Below, in pieces: positions 11,496-22,319 of a stretch of 64,000 nt of DNA (position 1 is its first letter; the number at the start of each line of letters is the position of its first letter). Below the pieces are notes generated by a model. It ran no database searches and had not been told where the DNA came from. It saw only the letters and a program-made list of their open reading frames with translations. This stretch comes from Spirometra erinaceieuropaei (taxonomy: Eukaryota > Platyhelminthes > Cestoda > Diphyllobothriidea > Diphyllobothriidae), in assembly GCA_902702965.1 (NCBI GenBank), contig CACRXP010000559.1, positions 99,333 through 163,332 of the forward strand. Direction: 5' to 3'. Made by a program: the position numbers and the translations under genes.

Positions 11496-11799
11496 AGTGG
11501 CAGTATTGTCTGGGACACCTTAAACCGAATGGCCTTGGCCTTGGGTATATTGCTCCCATTGGTTACGGCTTCCTTTTTGAATTTTCGGCACATTTTCACC
11601 TCAAACAAACTTTATTATTTACTTTTTGAACCTCTTTTTTTACTTTTTTTCTTACTGTTCGATGGGTTCCCCGTTTACCCCACCCTAAAAACCCCCTTTC
11701 CCACCGATCCCGTAAGACAGGAACCGCTCCTTCGCCTTGCACAGTCCAGGCTACACACAATTGTCCGGCCAATTAGTCTTCACGTGTGACCCAAATGAC

Positions 11800-13560
11800 C
11801 TTCTTCGCAAAGAGGGGCACCCAAACACTCGCTAATTCAATACACGCCGTCAAGAATTATCCTATTTTGAAGTTTGTAACAGAGGTAATTCAGAATCTGT
11901 CGTCATGGACGATCGAATGAAAACAATAAAATACATGAACTATTCAGCAATAATTCAAGCCCGATCTGAAACTCAGAGCAATCCAAAACGAACAAAAAAT
12001 ATAAATTAATTTAACGTAACAAACGTTCTCTTTACAAACACAAAGTGGTATGTCTATGACCGGCACTGACCGGCCTCATGATATGTCACCTTATGAAAGC
12101 TTTTGATCCTACGACGGCCCGCTTTGGCAAAATCAAGCAAACTCCAGCTTTTCTTGTTGAATCCCATCTCATTTAACTCCAAATAGTCAACGAAAACACG
12201 AAACATTGGAAAACTGTTTTGGAATCTACACACAAAATGTGGGCAGTTGACAAGCCGTCATATATAAGTCGCCCTACGTATTAAACGATATTTAGCTGTA
12301 AACTTCAATAAAACACTGTTATTAGAATTTATTTTATGCCGACTTTCATATCTACTACGTTGTTGATATGACAATAGCTACTATACATCTAAAAACGAAT
12401 TTTACTTAAATAGAGCCATTTCTGGCGTTTTCGGGATATTGTGCTTTTCAAAATAAATCGACATTTCTAAACAACGCAACACTGCCTATAACATTTCGTT
12501 TAGGTTTTTAATTCTTTTAAACTTGTTCTTAATTAACATAGACATTGGACTCATGAACTGGTGTCGGTTTGCGAGTGATTGACAACCATTCGTAAATCTC
12601 GACACATTTCATGAGTTAGGTCATTAACTGTATGTCCGATTTTTGAGAGGGTTTGCAACAAACACAGGATCAGCATCCTTAAAGAAATAGACGGTCGCTT
12701 GGGAATCACCCATTAATTCTGTAAATGCCTTCAGCAATTATCCTATTGTTAAGTGTGTAACAGGGAGGTAATTCACAACCTGTCGTCATGGACGTCCGAG
12801 TGAAAAGACTGAAAATCATGATGCATTCAGCAATATTTTAAGGTCGATCTGAAACCCAACGTACTCCAAAACGGTCGAAAAGTATAAATCAGGAAAAACG
12901 TTCTCTTTACAAACGCAAAATGCTGTGTTCACGATCGCACCGATCGGCCAAGGAGCATGTCGCCTTATGAAAACGTTTGTTCCTACGAAGTCCCCATCGG
13001 CGAAATCAAGCCAAATCCCGTTTCTCTTGTTGAGTCTCATCTCATTCAACTCAAGCGAGCCAAGAATACCACGAATTTCTGGAGGACTGTTTTGGAATCT
13101 ATATTTAAAGTGTTGGTTGTTGACAAACCGCCATGAGTGAAATTACACTGTTTCTCAAACGATATTTAGATGTAAACTTCACTTAAACGCTATAATCAAA
13201 CGTTATTATATTTTTGCCTTCATATGTACGACGCTTTTGGCACGAGAATACATTATCTGTATCTACAAATGAAATTTTTTAAATCACAGCCATTGCTGAC
13301 GTTTTCGGGATGTTACGATTTTCTAAAAAAATCGGCATTTTCAAACAACGCGACACCCTGTTTAGTAATTCTTTTGTTTTTAATTCTTTCAAAGTCGTAC
13401 TTAATTAACATAGACATTGGATATAACAAATGGCGTTGGATTGCGAATGATTGGCAATCACTAGAAAGTTTGATACCATTCATGAGTTTGGTCATCTACT
13501 GTATTTGGTATGATTAGTGTTGTTTTTAAAATTGATTGGAACCCCTAAAAGCCCTTTGCT
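11800..13560. repeat. 883-bp tandem duplication, left arm only
   Basis: The sequence GTCGTCATGGAC occurs at 11,899 and 12,782, an offset of 883. The flanking several hundred bases align throughout, for example the AACTGTTTTGGAATCTA blocks near 12,210 and 13,090 and the GACATTGGA blocks near 12,541 and 13,411. The right arm has a single copy (about 32,870-33,720). The two left copies differ by many substitutions, so the tandem event is not recent. All three copies, and a fourth at 60,640-60,860, keep a block translating roughly as FWKTVLES...VDKPP, which may be old coding sequence. Confidence 0.8.
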
Positions 13561-13812
13561 AAAGAAGAATTGGCGTTAAGTTAGTCTAAATGAGGGGAAA
13601 CAGGACAACACTAGGCACGGATATTTACGCGATGCATTGTGTATTTAAGTAACACCTATTTAAACATCCATTACCTCGCGTCGGGTTTTAAAGGAACACT
13701 CATATAATGTAGAAAACTCTCGAAGCAGTGTACTACCCAAACGGAAATTACGATTTTGATTTCAAAAAATCCGGTGGAGGCAAGTATGTTAAACGCATTC
13801 CCTTTACAAATT

Positions 13813-14187
13813 CTATTTAGCAATATGGTCGTGTTCAACAGTATTTGTTATACTGAACCGGGAATTAGTAGGCATAAACACGTATATATAGATTGCGAGG
13901 TACATACTGTCACCTTTCTGAGTCACGCCGTTCAACAAGAATGTCAAATTAATTTCAGTCGGACGTTGATTTTGGAACCATAAAAAATTGGCATCCAAAG
14001 GGCTGCTGCATGTGTCGATAGCTAACATTTTAAATATTAACCAGGTCACTGTGCGGTAGGTTGTTAATAATAAAACAATGTCTTTCGTTATGCAAGGTGG
14101 ACCAAAACAGTCAGCAAGCGACCAGTACCACGGTTTTATCCGCCGAAGACTGAAAATTCCCAGTGTATAACTCTTCAGACTATTCAT
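13813..14187 (-). other. Open frame of unknown function (124 codons), left arm
   Basis: The minus strand encodes MNSLKSYTLGIFSLRRIKPW through NTVEHDHIAK. The inverted partner at about 32,190-32,570 (+) keeps the first half (MNSLRRY..., then DCFGPHCITKDSVLLL) but has several stops later. Hydrophobic stretches around residues 30-55 and 95-110 are visible. No family is recognised. It has the same orientation as the Merlin-like remnant. Confidence 0.25.
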
Positions 14188-15219
14188 AGAATACGTCTGT
14201 CAATGTATTCTATGCGCACAATCAGAATCAGGATGGGAGAACTCGGACTCAATTAGCAAAATGCCACGACAAAGTCATTTTCAAAAAGAAAACTGGTTTG
14301 GGAACGCCTTCTGCTTGCTCAAAAAGATATCAGTTTCATTTTGTGAATCATTTACCTTTGCGATGAAGTTTTACTTCTAAATAAGCGTCCGAAGTCGGCC
14401 AGTTGGTCACGTGTGGGAAGAACTTCTCAGGGAATCACACTCAGTCGGCAACAACGTTCAAGAACTGTCGGCCCCTGACAGTTTGGATGACAGTCAACAT
14501 TAGAGAGCACCCGATTTGGCCGTCGACAACAGAGACCGACAACGGCCGAGTGCCCGTCGGCATCGTAAAGGATGCATTCGGCTACGATGGCATTCACCGA
14601 AATCAAATGGACACCATAGTACTGCTGAATAATGCGTTTGTTCACTGCTCAAATTAGGTATGATTCCGATTAAGCTTACACTGACAATCTAATTTTAGAC
14701 AACAGCCTGCATCTCGGCCTGCGGTCTGGAATGTATATTTATTCTTGAAAACATCCCAGGCCGCATTCCAATCAAAAATCTCTTTTCCTTAATAAAAGCA
14801 AACTGTGAATGTCAAGGAAACGACTTTCAGTGCAACCAAGAACCGGATTTTATGTTTGGCAATTATTTTGACCGAACCAACGTCAATATGTTTACTGTAT
14901 CTATGTTCTCCCGAATCACAGGGAAGATAGAAGCAATTAAACATTCAAAAAATACTGATGTGTTGTATTTTTATTTATTTTCATCATTGCTGTGTTAAAT
15001 TATATTTTGCCTCCAAGTTTTACGTTACGTTAGGCTATAAGTAATCGACCTGTGGTAAAGTCATTTTTCTGATTTGATGGTCATATCTTAAATATCCGAG
15101 TTAATAGTAAATAAAAAATATTTCCTATGTCGGATAATGTATTTTTAGTGGCTTGAATGGAACACAATTTGAACTTTTTATGCATATGAAAATGGGCCTA
15201 AGACTGTGAAGGCAGATCC

Positions 15220-15590
15220 TATAATATTCCTCCGGTTAACAATCCTACTATTGCTGCACCACATTCTAAAGGTCCACAGATTGTGTATAAACAGGAGTTC
15301 GGAGATGTTGTTGAAACGAATTTAAAGTCACATTCTCACAAGAATCAAAAGCTTAAACTGAATTACAAGACATCTCATACACATTTAATTCAACTAGGAA
15401 AATCATGATATTTGCGGTAATGAATCATGCACACACCCCCTGGTACAAAACTGGACGATAAAATAATTTCTGATCCTTTTATATTTTTATAGCATGCCTA
15501 CTTAATATGAAAAGTGGGAACTCTTTTGCGGATAAACGTGGACGTCTTACTCCTACCGGCATTGTTAACTACCATTTTGTTTTCTAAATG
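15220..15590. repeat. Segment duplicated 1,228 bp downstream in the left arm (copy A)
   Basis: The block with TTGCTGCACC at 15,251 recurs at 16,479, and about 320 bases align (CTAAAGGTCCACAGA, GGAGATGTTGTTGAA, ACGTGGACGTCTTACT). The right arm holds only the counterpart of this copy (about 30,150-30,480). Copy B at 16,470-16,790 marks the point where arm homology ends. Confidence 0.8.
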
Positions 15591-15816
15591 ACCGAGCAAT
15601 TAGGATCCATGTTGACCATGTGCGAATAGAATATATAAAGCATGTGTTACCTCATAGGACCAGGGGCTGCTAAACGCAAAAAGGTGTTACTTTTGCAAGA
15701 AACATGCCCATGTGCTGGAATGGAAAATTCTTCCCCAACCCCCATTTTTCTCTCAGAATGCATTAACATATTTTAACGTGTTCGTGATTTGTATTGTTAA
15801 AAACCGTAGCGAACGA

Positions 15817-16160
15817 TGAACGTTGCACTGATACTTTGAACAGATCTTAATGTTTTGGCGAAACTGGCATTGCTAGAGAGCACAGGATATTGTGTGCTTA
15901 TAACTGCATTTGTTCAGTATTCTCCAAACCTCCAAGAGCTAATTAAAGTCTCTTTGTATGCCCTTGTGAAAACTGTCATCCAGCAGGCTGCCGTATGAAG
16001 AATCTTGACCAAAATGGTCGTCTCTAGGTTAAGCCGCATTTAAAACTACAGAGAACGCAAAAGCCTTCAAGCAAATTCCGTTAAATCGTTTGTGATAACT
16101 TGGTCAAATTTTAATCAGTCAACCGTCTGCCCGTCTGGTTGGGAATATTCCGACTAATGA
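15817..16160 (+). other. Conserved frame in both arms (about 113 codons), left copy broken
   Basis: The + strand reads MNVALIL, a stop, then TDLNVLAKLALLESTGY, VLITAFVQYSPNLQ and ANSVKSFVITWSNFNQS with a few stops. The inverted right-arm partner at 29,541-29,882 (minus) is uninterrupted for 113 codons. Amino-acid conservation looks higher than expected for random decay, but I could not count synonymous changes. The composition is hydrophobic and no family is recognised. Confidence 0.3.
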
Positions 16161-16469
16161 AAAGCTAGAGGGAATTTATCGGCATCACTGCTCTTTTCCT
16201 GTTCGATTAGTTCAACAAATTGCATTGAAATCCACCATGTGTTTTTGAAATATGCGTTTAGTCGTGCGACATGAAGTGTCCTGTTTTAGAGATATATTTT
16301 CGTTTCAATATTTCTTATGCTTTTCATCTAACTAATTACTGTACATTTCTAATAGGCCGTTTTCCCTCAGATATTTACGTGGTTATAAAGGAGTTTGCGG
16401 CATTTTCGAAAATTTCAGCATAGTTCAAAGATTATATGGAAAGGATTAGTTGGAAAACAGGCATCCCAA

Positions 16470-16790
16470 GAAATATAATTGCTGCACCATATTCTAAAGG
16501 TCCACAGACTGTGTATAAACAGGAGTTAGGAGATGTTGTTGAAGCGAATTAAAAGTCACATTCTCACAAGTATCAAAGGCATAAAATGAATTACCAGACA
16601 GCTCATACACATTTAATTCAACTAGGAAAATCATGATATTTGCAATAATAAATCATGCACACACTCCCTGGTAAAAAACCGGACGATAGAAAAAAATGTC
16701 TGTTCGCTTTATATTTTTATAGCCTGCCTACTTAATATGAAAAGTGGGAAATCTTTTGTTAATAAACGTGGACGTCTTACTGCTACCGGC
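16470..16790. repeat. Copy B of the 15.2-15.6 kb segment
   Basis: This is a direct repeat of 15,220-15,590 at an offset of 1,228 bases. It stops abruptly at the CTACCGG just before the Penelope-like insertion that begins at 16,791, so that insertion truncated it. Confidence 0.75.
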
Positions 16791-17951
16791 ATTGTCTGAT
16801 TGCAGCTTGCTAAATGTCAGGGAGGTCATGAAGTACTCCATTTACCTCAGGACAGCGTCGAGGTCGTAAACTTTGTTGAAAGTAGAAAAATTACCACATT
16901 TTCAACAATCTGGTCGGAATGCATCCAACGTCCTAGGACGGTCACTCCAGTTCAGTTTAGTTTGAGGGAAATGTAGGTCTTCACCTTTGAACTCCCTATT
17001 TGCTTACGAGCAACTTAAACATCTCAAGAACTGGAAGGTATCAAAAGGTAAGAAATAAGCGGACAATCGTCAACTCTGTAGAGATAATTATTCTGTAGCT
17101 CAGGTTTAAGGGGCCCTTTCCTAACCAAACTGGAAGATGTTCTCTTATTCTTTTGGACAAACGCTGGCTCGTGCGACCAATATATTCTGCCCCACAGGAG
17201 TAAATGAAGGAGTAAATACACAAAGAAGTCGTCTGGGCTGGCAGTTTGTCCTTGCCCTCTCCGTGTAGTTTGGGACTAGTGGAGAAGTGTACACAGTCGT
17301 CAGCTACTGGAAAGGTGGGTGGTACAACTTGAGTTATGCGCCATTTTTAGAAGTTGGTTTGGCGCGTCCCCTTGAAACTGGACACTGATGAAGAGCCTTT
17401 TCTTTCCTGCGTCGGTATTGGGAGATTTGTGGTGTTTCGGTCCTGTTCTTAGCAAAGAATCGATCAAGATGCCCGTTCTAGCGAAAAAGGCTTTTGATGA
17501 TCTTAGTCTCTGGCGTCTACACGGTGATGTGGGGCAAAACCACCAAACCAGCCACACGCATATAAATACCTTCGTCGGGACCCACCTTCTCCCTGGCGCT
17601 GACTGCAATTGTGGTGTTTAAAACTCCACCTCCCCTCCTTTACCCAAACCCGATCTACAGAATAATTATCTCTACAGAGTTGACGATTGTCCGCTTATTT
17701 CTTACCTTTTGATACCTTCCGGTTCTTGAGCTCGTAAGCAAATATGGAGTTCAAAGGTGAAGACCTACATTTCCCTCAAACTAAACTGAACTGAAGTGAC
17801 CGTCCTAGGACATTGGATGCATTCCGACCAGATTGTTGAAAATGTGGTAATTTTTCTACTTTCAACAAAGTTTACGACCTCGACGCTGTCCTGAGGTAAA
17901 TGGAGTACTTCATGACCTCCCTGACATTTAACAAGCTGCAATCAGGCAATG
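16791..17951 (-). mobile_element. Penelope-like element 3' portion with inverted flanks
   Basis: The ends, about 16,791-17,105 and 17,650-17,951, are reverse complements of each other over roughly 300 bases (outer edge CATTG(T/C)CTGATTGCAG), separated by about 545 bases. Between them, on the minus strand, is the C-terminal part of a Penelope-like protein whose last codons run into the left flank. Inverted or partially duplicated ends are characteristic of Penelope-like elements. The insert splits copy B of the 15-kb repeat at 16,790. A hairpin-forming transcript is possible. No complete reverse transcriptase is present, so it is a 5'-truncated copy. Confidence 0.75.
17041..17608 (-). pseudogene. 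Penelope-like RT C-terminus plus GIY-YIG endonuclease fragment
   Basis: The minus strand first gives the RT-side block KKRLFISVQFQGDAPNQLL (near 17,400), the counterpart of KKDVFIRLPF in the 45.8-kb copy. It then gives the linker GKDKLPAQTTSLC and the endonuclease start IYSFIYSCGAEYIGRT followed by RLSKRIREHLPVWL (17,223-17,110). The GIY-YIG core appears as YSF...YIG with the following Arg. The C-terminal half of the endonuclease is missing and a frame change lies near 17,300. In live elements this domain makes the nick used for integration. Confidence 0.8.
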
Positions 17952-18297
17952 ATTCTCAAGATACATCTTGTTGCAAAACAGCCTGCCATTCTGTCAGCGG
18001 GTTGTTCGCACACAGGCAAGTAAACAGTACAATTAAGCAAATATTAAATCTTCATGACCTACAATATTCTACACAAATCCGCAAGCAACCGCGAGTTCTT
18101 TGTGAGGGGGATAAATGTGGTTGTGTAACCGTACGTGCGGTAGACATGCCTCAGCCGCCTGTCATAAGGAAACAGTGATGATAGGAGATTTAACAGGTGG
18201 GGCTGGGGAACGCACAGACGAGGGGGTCAAGTAATTGCTTGCAAAAGAAGAGCTATTGGCGATGCGCGGTTGTACACCGAGTAGTTGAAAAACAGTT
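17952..18297. other. No recognisable feature
   Basis: This is unique-looking sequence between the Penelope-like insertion and the telomere-like repeats. A short frame at 17,900-18,178 overlaps the inverted flank and has no recognisable product. Confidence 0.5.
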
Positions 18298-18408
18298 GCC
18301 TAACCCCGACACCTAACCCCTAATTCTAACCCTAACCCAAATCCATAATCCTAACCCCCACCCCTAACCCTAACTCCTAACCCTGTGCTCTAACCACTAA
18401 CCCCTAAA
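18298..18408. repeat. Degenerate telomere-like repeats (CCCTAA on + strand)
   Basis: About 110 bases are made of CCTAACCCC, CTAACCCTAACCC and related units with substitutions. The TTAGGG-type telomere repeat is widespread in animals including flatworms. Here it is internal and degenerate. Larger arrays of the same kind lie at 51,775-52,140 and 55,078-55,380. Confidence 0.8.
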
Positions 18409-20389
18409 TATATTGTGTCCGTCAGATGCAGCCACGTAGCCTACCAAATTTTCAAATACTCAGATTTGTACGTCCATATATATATGGCAGAGGGCTATAC
18501 CTTACTACATAGGTACTACCTTAAAGCCCAGAACATATTTTGCCGATGGTTTCGATTCCGCATGACAAACCTGCTAGTGGTTCAGCTCCCCAGTGAGTCG
18601 CTCAAAGTATTATTTGCACTCTCCGGTGTATGACATCGAGAGCATCATTAAGCTAATACTTTGGGGAGTCAATTCAGGGATGGACGAGGCTTAGGTTATC
18701 AGGGATTTATGCTTTTGGGTCGGCCCAGAAATTGTCATGAAAGACGAGTAGACGTTTCATCAGCAAGCAAATCCCAGTTTTTCATGATCAATTTGAATAT
18801 TAAAACGGGGTAGACTTATGAATGAGACTTAAATCGGATCGACTGCATGGCATTCACCATCTTCGGACTAGTGCTAAATTAGATATGTGGCATCATGCAT
18901 CATCAATGGTTGCGGCATAGACATAACATCAAAAAAATTCGCAATATGTCCATTGGCCTGTCAGCTATTCATCCTACGGACAGCGTGTACAAAGATGTGT
19001 TCAATGTGAAGGCTCAAGAAGATTACTTCGGTAGGGTAGTAATATTAATGACCTTGCAGAATTACCCTATGATAATCCAATTACTTCAGAGTGCTGAATT
19101 TCAAAATAACTTCTATTCGGCCGACTGCAAATATCAAACTGTATAGAAAATGACTAATTATATGGCATGCGATTTCCTCATTGATATTCGATGTCCCTAA
19201 AAATTGAATTAGTAAACTAGTTAATTTATTAATTTTCGGTGGACGGAAAACTATACATTCCACCCAGGTATTTTAAGAAGACAATATAGGCGTTCATAAA
19301 ATTAACCTGTGGATTTGAACACATTGTAAACTTTAAAGCAACAGACTTAGCACATCTAGTGTAGTCCTAACTTATTGGAATGTTTCTCAAAGAAAATGAA
19401 GTTGCTCGTTATCACCCTTTATCTAAACTTTTCTACGGACAATGTCATGGAGTACGGTAACAAGCTAATGCTGAAGCACCTGACTGCCGCATAGTAACTG
19501 AGTCAGCCGTATCTCTCGAACTCAGTGGATGATCAAAATGTTTCTACTAACGAGATAAATACACTGAGAATGAAACTGCCATCGTACGAGCCAATTGGCC
19601 AATAGGCGGACTTGTTGGCTGATCCATCGATCTGCGAGTCCATACACAGCAAATGCAGAATACACAAGGCATACAGCCAATGTGCTCCTTCAATCAGACA
19701 ATCGCGGGGTTATTCGGGCGCTTACTAGCGTCCGTTCGCTGTTTCCAGTTGCATGATTTCCCGCGTATGTGCGACAAAATAATGACTTCTTGGCAAATAT
19801 TTTATTCTTCAACACCTCTATATGACCACAAAACATAATGTCCCACACCAGTATAGGGCGTATCTTTTCCTATTTGCCTTGGGATAAAGAATATCGACAT
19901 TAGAGACATTGACGCAGTCTGCATTTCTGTCCACGGCGACATTTGGAGCAGGCGTTGCCCTTCTTGTACGGCTCATCGCCTATCCAATTTCCTCTGAAAT
20001 TTAGAAATAACTGTGGGGTCAGTAATTGAACTCGGAAATCCATTGTGCAATGTATCTTTTCGCACACTTCGTTTTGTTAAGCTTATTCAATTAAATATCA
20101 CGAGGAATAATGGAATACAGATAACTGTGAATATCTCAAATTCCATCTTTATCATACAACACAAACGTTCCCATATGGCCAGAAAATTCTTGGTTAGAAC
20201 ATTGTTTTCTGTTATTGCGCAGGGAACTAGAGCAAGGAATTTGTGTCAAATAATTGAGCGCAGCTTACCCAGGATCTTTGAGCAAACATTATGAAATACA
20301 GTCCCAAATTTGCTCGCCTCTTCTGCAAGAGGACTTGCAGTTGTAAATCTGCATAGACATTCGTCGTCGCGACAAAAAAACTTAGATTA
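18409..20389. other. Intergenic stretch without supported genes
   Basis: Only short frames (60-83 codons) with no recognisable domains are present, on both strands. I see no RNA gene, terminal repeat or strong microsatellite here. Confidence 0.5.
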
Positions 20390-20645
20390 TCAGTGTACAC
20401 GATTTCCTCCATGACCAACACCCGCGCTTCGTGTCCTTTTATTTTCATGGACACGACTACTTCCCATGTCCCTGGAAACATGATCTCCTGTTGCTCTGAC
20501 AAGGAGGCAGCATGAGTGCATTTTAGGCGAAATGAGTGCACAGCATAATGTGCAGTGTTGCAATGCGTTCACTGCTAATCGAGACGCATTGTCTTTAAAG
20601 CCATGGAGGCCTGCATTAAGAATGAGTGGTGCCTAGGATAGACTT
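20390..20645. repeat. Direct repeat of about 255 bp, copy 1
   Basis: The block containing GGAAACATGATCTCCTGTTG and CTCTGACAAGGAGGCAGC recurs in the same orientation at about 21,810-22,070. The two copies bracket a Penelope-like 3' end (20,840-21,480). On the minus strand a frame with CTHAASLSEQQEIMFPG is open in copy 1 (20,227-20,541). Whether this is a downstream exon of the SCP/TAPS gene could not be shown. Confidence 0.75.
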
Positions 20646-20839
20646 CGTCCGTTGACGATGCCTATATCGAGATGGACTGTCGAACGAGTCTCTCTTCTTG
20701 TTGTCTGTCACGATCGAAAATTTAAAAAAATAATCCGATCGTTTTGAGGAACCTTTAGGCGCGTTGCACCCCACATTATGCAAGCATGGCGGGCTTTCTG
20801 AACTGAGCCGCCACTTTTAGCTAAACTCCATTCTTATTG

Positions 20840-21480
20840 TAGAAGAAGAAACGATCGCCGGGACAAGAGCTTTATTAGCCTGACGTTTCGGATTCCTACT
20901 CGAATCCATCATCAGAGACATAAGCAGATAAGCGTGGTTCATGCACATGCCGCTGCAGTATTTACAGAATGCAGTAGCCATGCTACCGCATACCTATGAA
21001 TATTCACGGCTCCCTCCCCTTCATCAGGAATCGTTGCACGTGGCGTGATGGTCGATATTCGCGTCGTTAATTGCTGCAATTTCATCACGTGCGTTGGATG
21101 TTGGTGTGATGATTGCTCGACCATCTGACGCGTTGACCCGGGTGTTGGGAAGAGTGTTCACCAGTGCGCTCCCCGCGTGGCCAATTACTCCGCCTAGACA
21201 AAGTCTTAGCACGGTGTATTAAATGGGAAAATTATTGCCCTTGTTAATAGACTGGGGGCCAGTGAACCATGATTCAAGCAGCACCCGGCTCACGCGGTTG
21301 CCACCTCTTGCGAGAATTTCGGCCTCGACAAACTTGAATGTGTGGCCGGAACCCCTCGAATAAGCCGCAACTTGAGAGCTGGCGTAATTTCTCCGCACCG
21401 CAGCAGCGTGTTCGGCCATTCGCGTTCGAAGTTGTCTTCCGGTTTCTCCGACGTAGTTGCTTTGTCCGCAACTGCACCAG
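20840..21480 (-). mobile_element. Penelope-like element (second family), 3' end with GIY-YIG fragment
   Basis: On the minus strand, 21,477-21,219 encodes CSCGQSNYVGETGRQL, RTRMAEHAAAVRRNYAS and, further on, EILARGGNRVSRVLLESWFT, ending NKGNNFPI-stop. This is a GIY-YIG nuclease end (Y-V-G-E-T-G-R) of a family different from the 17-kb and 45-kb copies. A 3' untranslated part continues to about 20,840, with AATAAA shortly before the end and the block TGATGGATTCGAGTAGGAATC. The same 3' end recurs at 50,880-51,400 and 63,560-63,890, all on the minus strand. It is 5'-truncated. Confidence 0.75.
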
Positions 21481-21809
21481 ATCCGATAAACGACTCCAGA
21501 CGTTTCTTATTGAAATTTTTTTATATTAGCGCGCTCGGCCCTATTTTACGCATCAAATACCGATTTTTTATTCTCTTCGTATATCTTAACCACAGTATTG
21601 GAGTTATCTACACATTACCTTGGCACTGTTTTGAAGAAAGTGAAATCTGGCGCGAATTTTGGAAATTATTTAGCAGCGAGTTTTCGTGGTGCCATGAATT
21701 ATCGCTTGTAGCCCTCTTATGCTATGTGTCTTGCGTACCCCTTTTTTACTAATCCAAATGAAAGTCTTCCTGCAAAATTCGGAATATGATTTTTCCAAAG
21801 TAAAGCGGG

Positions 21810-22070
21810 TCTCTCTCTGAATTCGCCGTCGCCAACACCAATGATTTATGTCCTTTTAACTTCATGGACAAAAATAACTTCCCATTTCCCCGGAAACATG
21901 ATCTCCTGTTGCTCTGACAAGGAGACAGCATGAGTGCATTTTAGGCGAAGTGAGATCACAGCATAATATGTAATGCTAAAATGCGTTCACTGCGAATCGA
22001 GACGCATTGTCAGTAAAGGCATAGAGGGCTGAATTAAGCGTTACCGATTCCCAGCCAGCTTACTAGTCCA
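21810..22070. repeat. Direct repeat of about 255 bp, copy 2
   Basis: This is the partner of 20,390-20,645, sharing the ATGATCTCCTGTTGCTCTGA core and the GCGTTCACTGC...GAGACGCATTGTC tail. The minus-strand frame is shifted relative to copy 1, so the two copies are not both coding. Confidence 0.75.
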
Positions 22071-22319
22071 ATCAGAAATAAACACGGACGAGACGACATC
22101 CGCTGGCGATGCTGAAATTGGGGTGGGATTCCGAATAACACTCTCGTGTGGATGACTGCCACGTTTGCGAAACTAATAAGGGACAATTATATAACTTTTA
22201 ATATGTCGTATTAGCATTGCACTACACGGTATGCAAACAAACTGACAAATGTGCAAACGGCTTTAAACTGCACGTAGGCCATTTGTTCAACTTTGCTGCG
22301 TAAGAAAAATCCAACTTAC

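Larger units (their letters stand above)
9521..11770. mobile_element. 2.25-kb insertion with 8-bp target duplication and short inverted ends
   Basis: The left arm carries 2,250 bases missing from the right arm (empty site near 33,715). The insert is flanked by the direct repeat AATTAGTC at 9,513-9,520 and 11,771-11,778. Its ends are imperfectly inverted: GACGAGACAATTCCG at the left and, reversed, GGCCGGACAATTGTG at the right (10 of 15 match, with a shared GGACAATT/GAGACAATT core). An 8-bp duplication occurs in hAT, P, Merlin and MULE groups, and none can be chosen here. The interior is GC-richer than its flanks around 10,080-10,600 and carries broken coding frames on the minus strand. Confidence 0.6.
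3125..16450. repeat. Left arm of a very large imperfect inverted repeat
   Basis: Reading this arm forward and the segment 29,260-40,515 in reverse complement gives the same sequence with many substitutions. Anchors include ORF 3,482-3,781 against 39,864-40,163, the segment near 5,775 against 37,129, 7,288 against 35,619, 9,320 against about 33,925, 12,950 against 33,440, 13,783 against 32,604, and 15,820 against 29,880. The sum of paired coordinates jumps where one arm holds an insertion, which dates those insertions after the duplication. The left arm is longer because of three left-only additions (7,825-8,185, 9,521-11,770, and an 883-bp tandem copy). It could be a segmental duplication or two oppositely oriented copies of a composite repeat. 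Confidence 0.9.

Noticed and set aside
20227..20541. Downstream exon of the SCP/TAPS gene
   Set aside because: The 104-codon frame lacks the expected C-terminal Cys pattern, its duplicate at 21.8-22.0 kb is frameshifted, and no splice phase could be matched.
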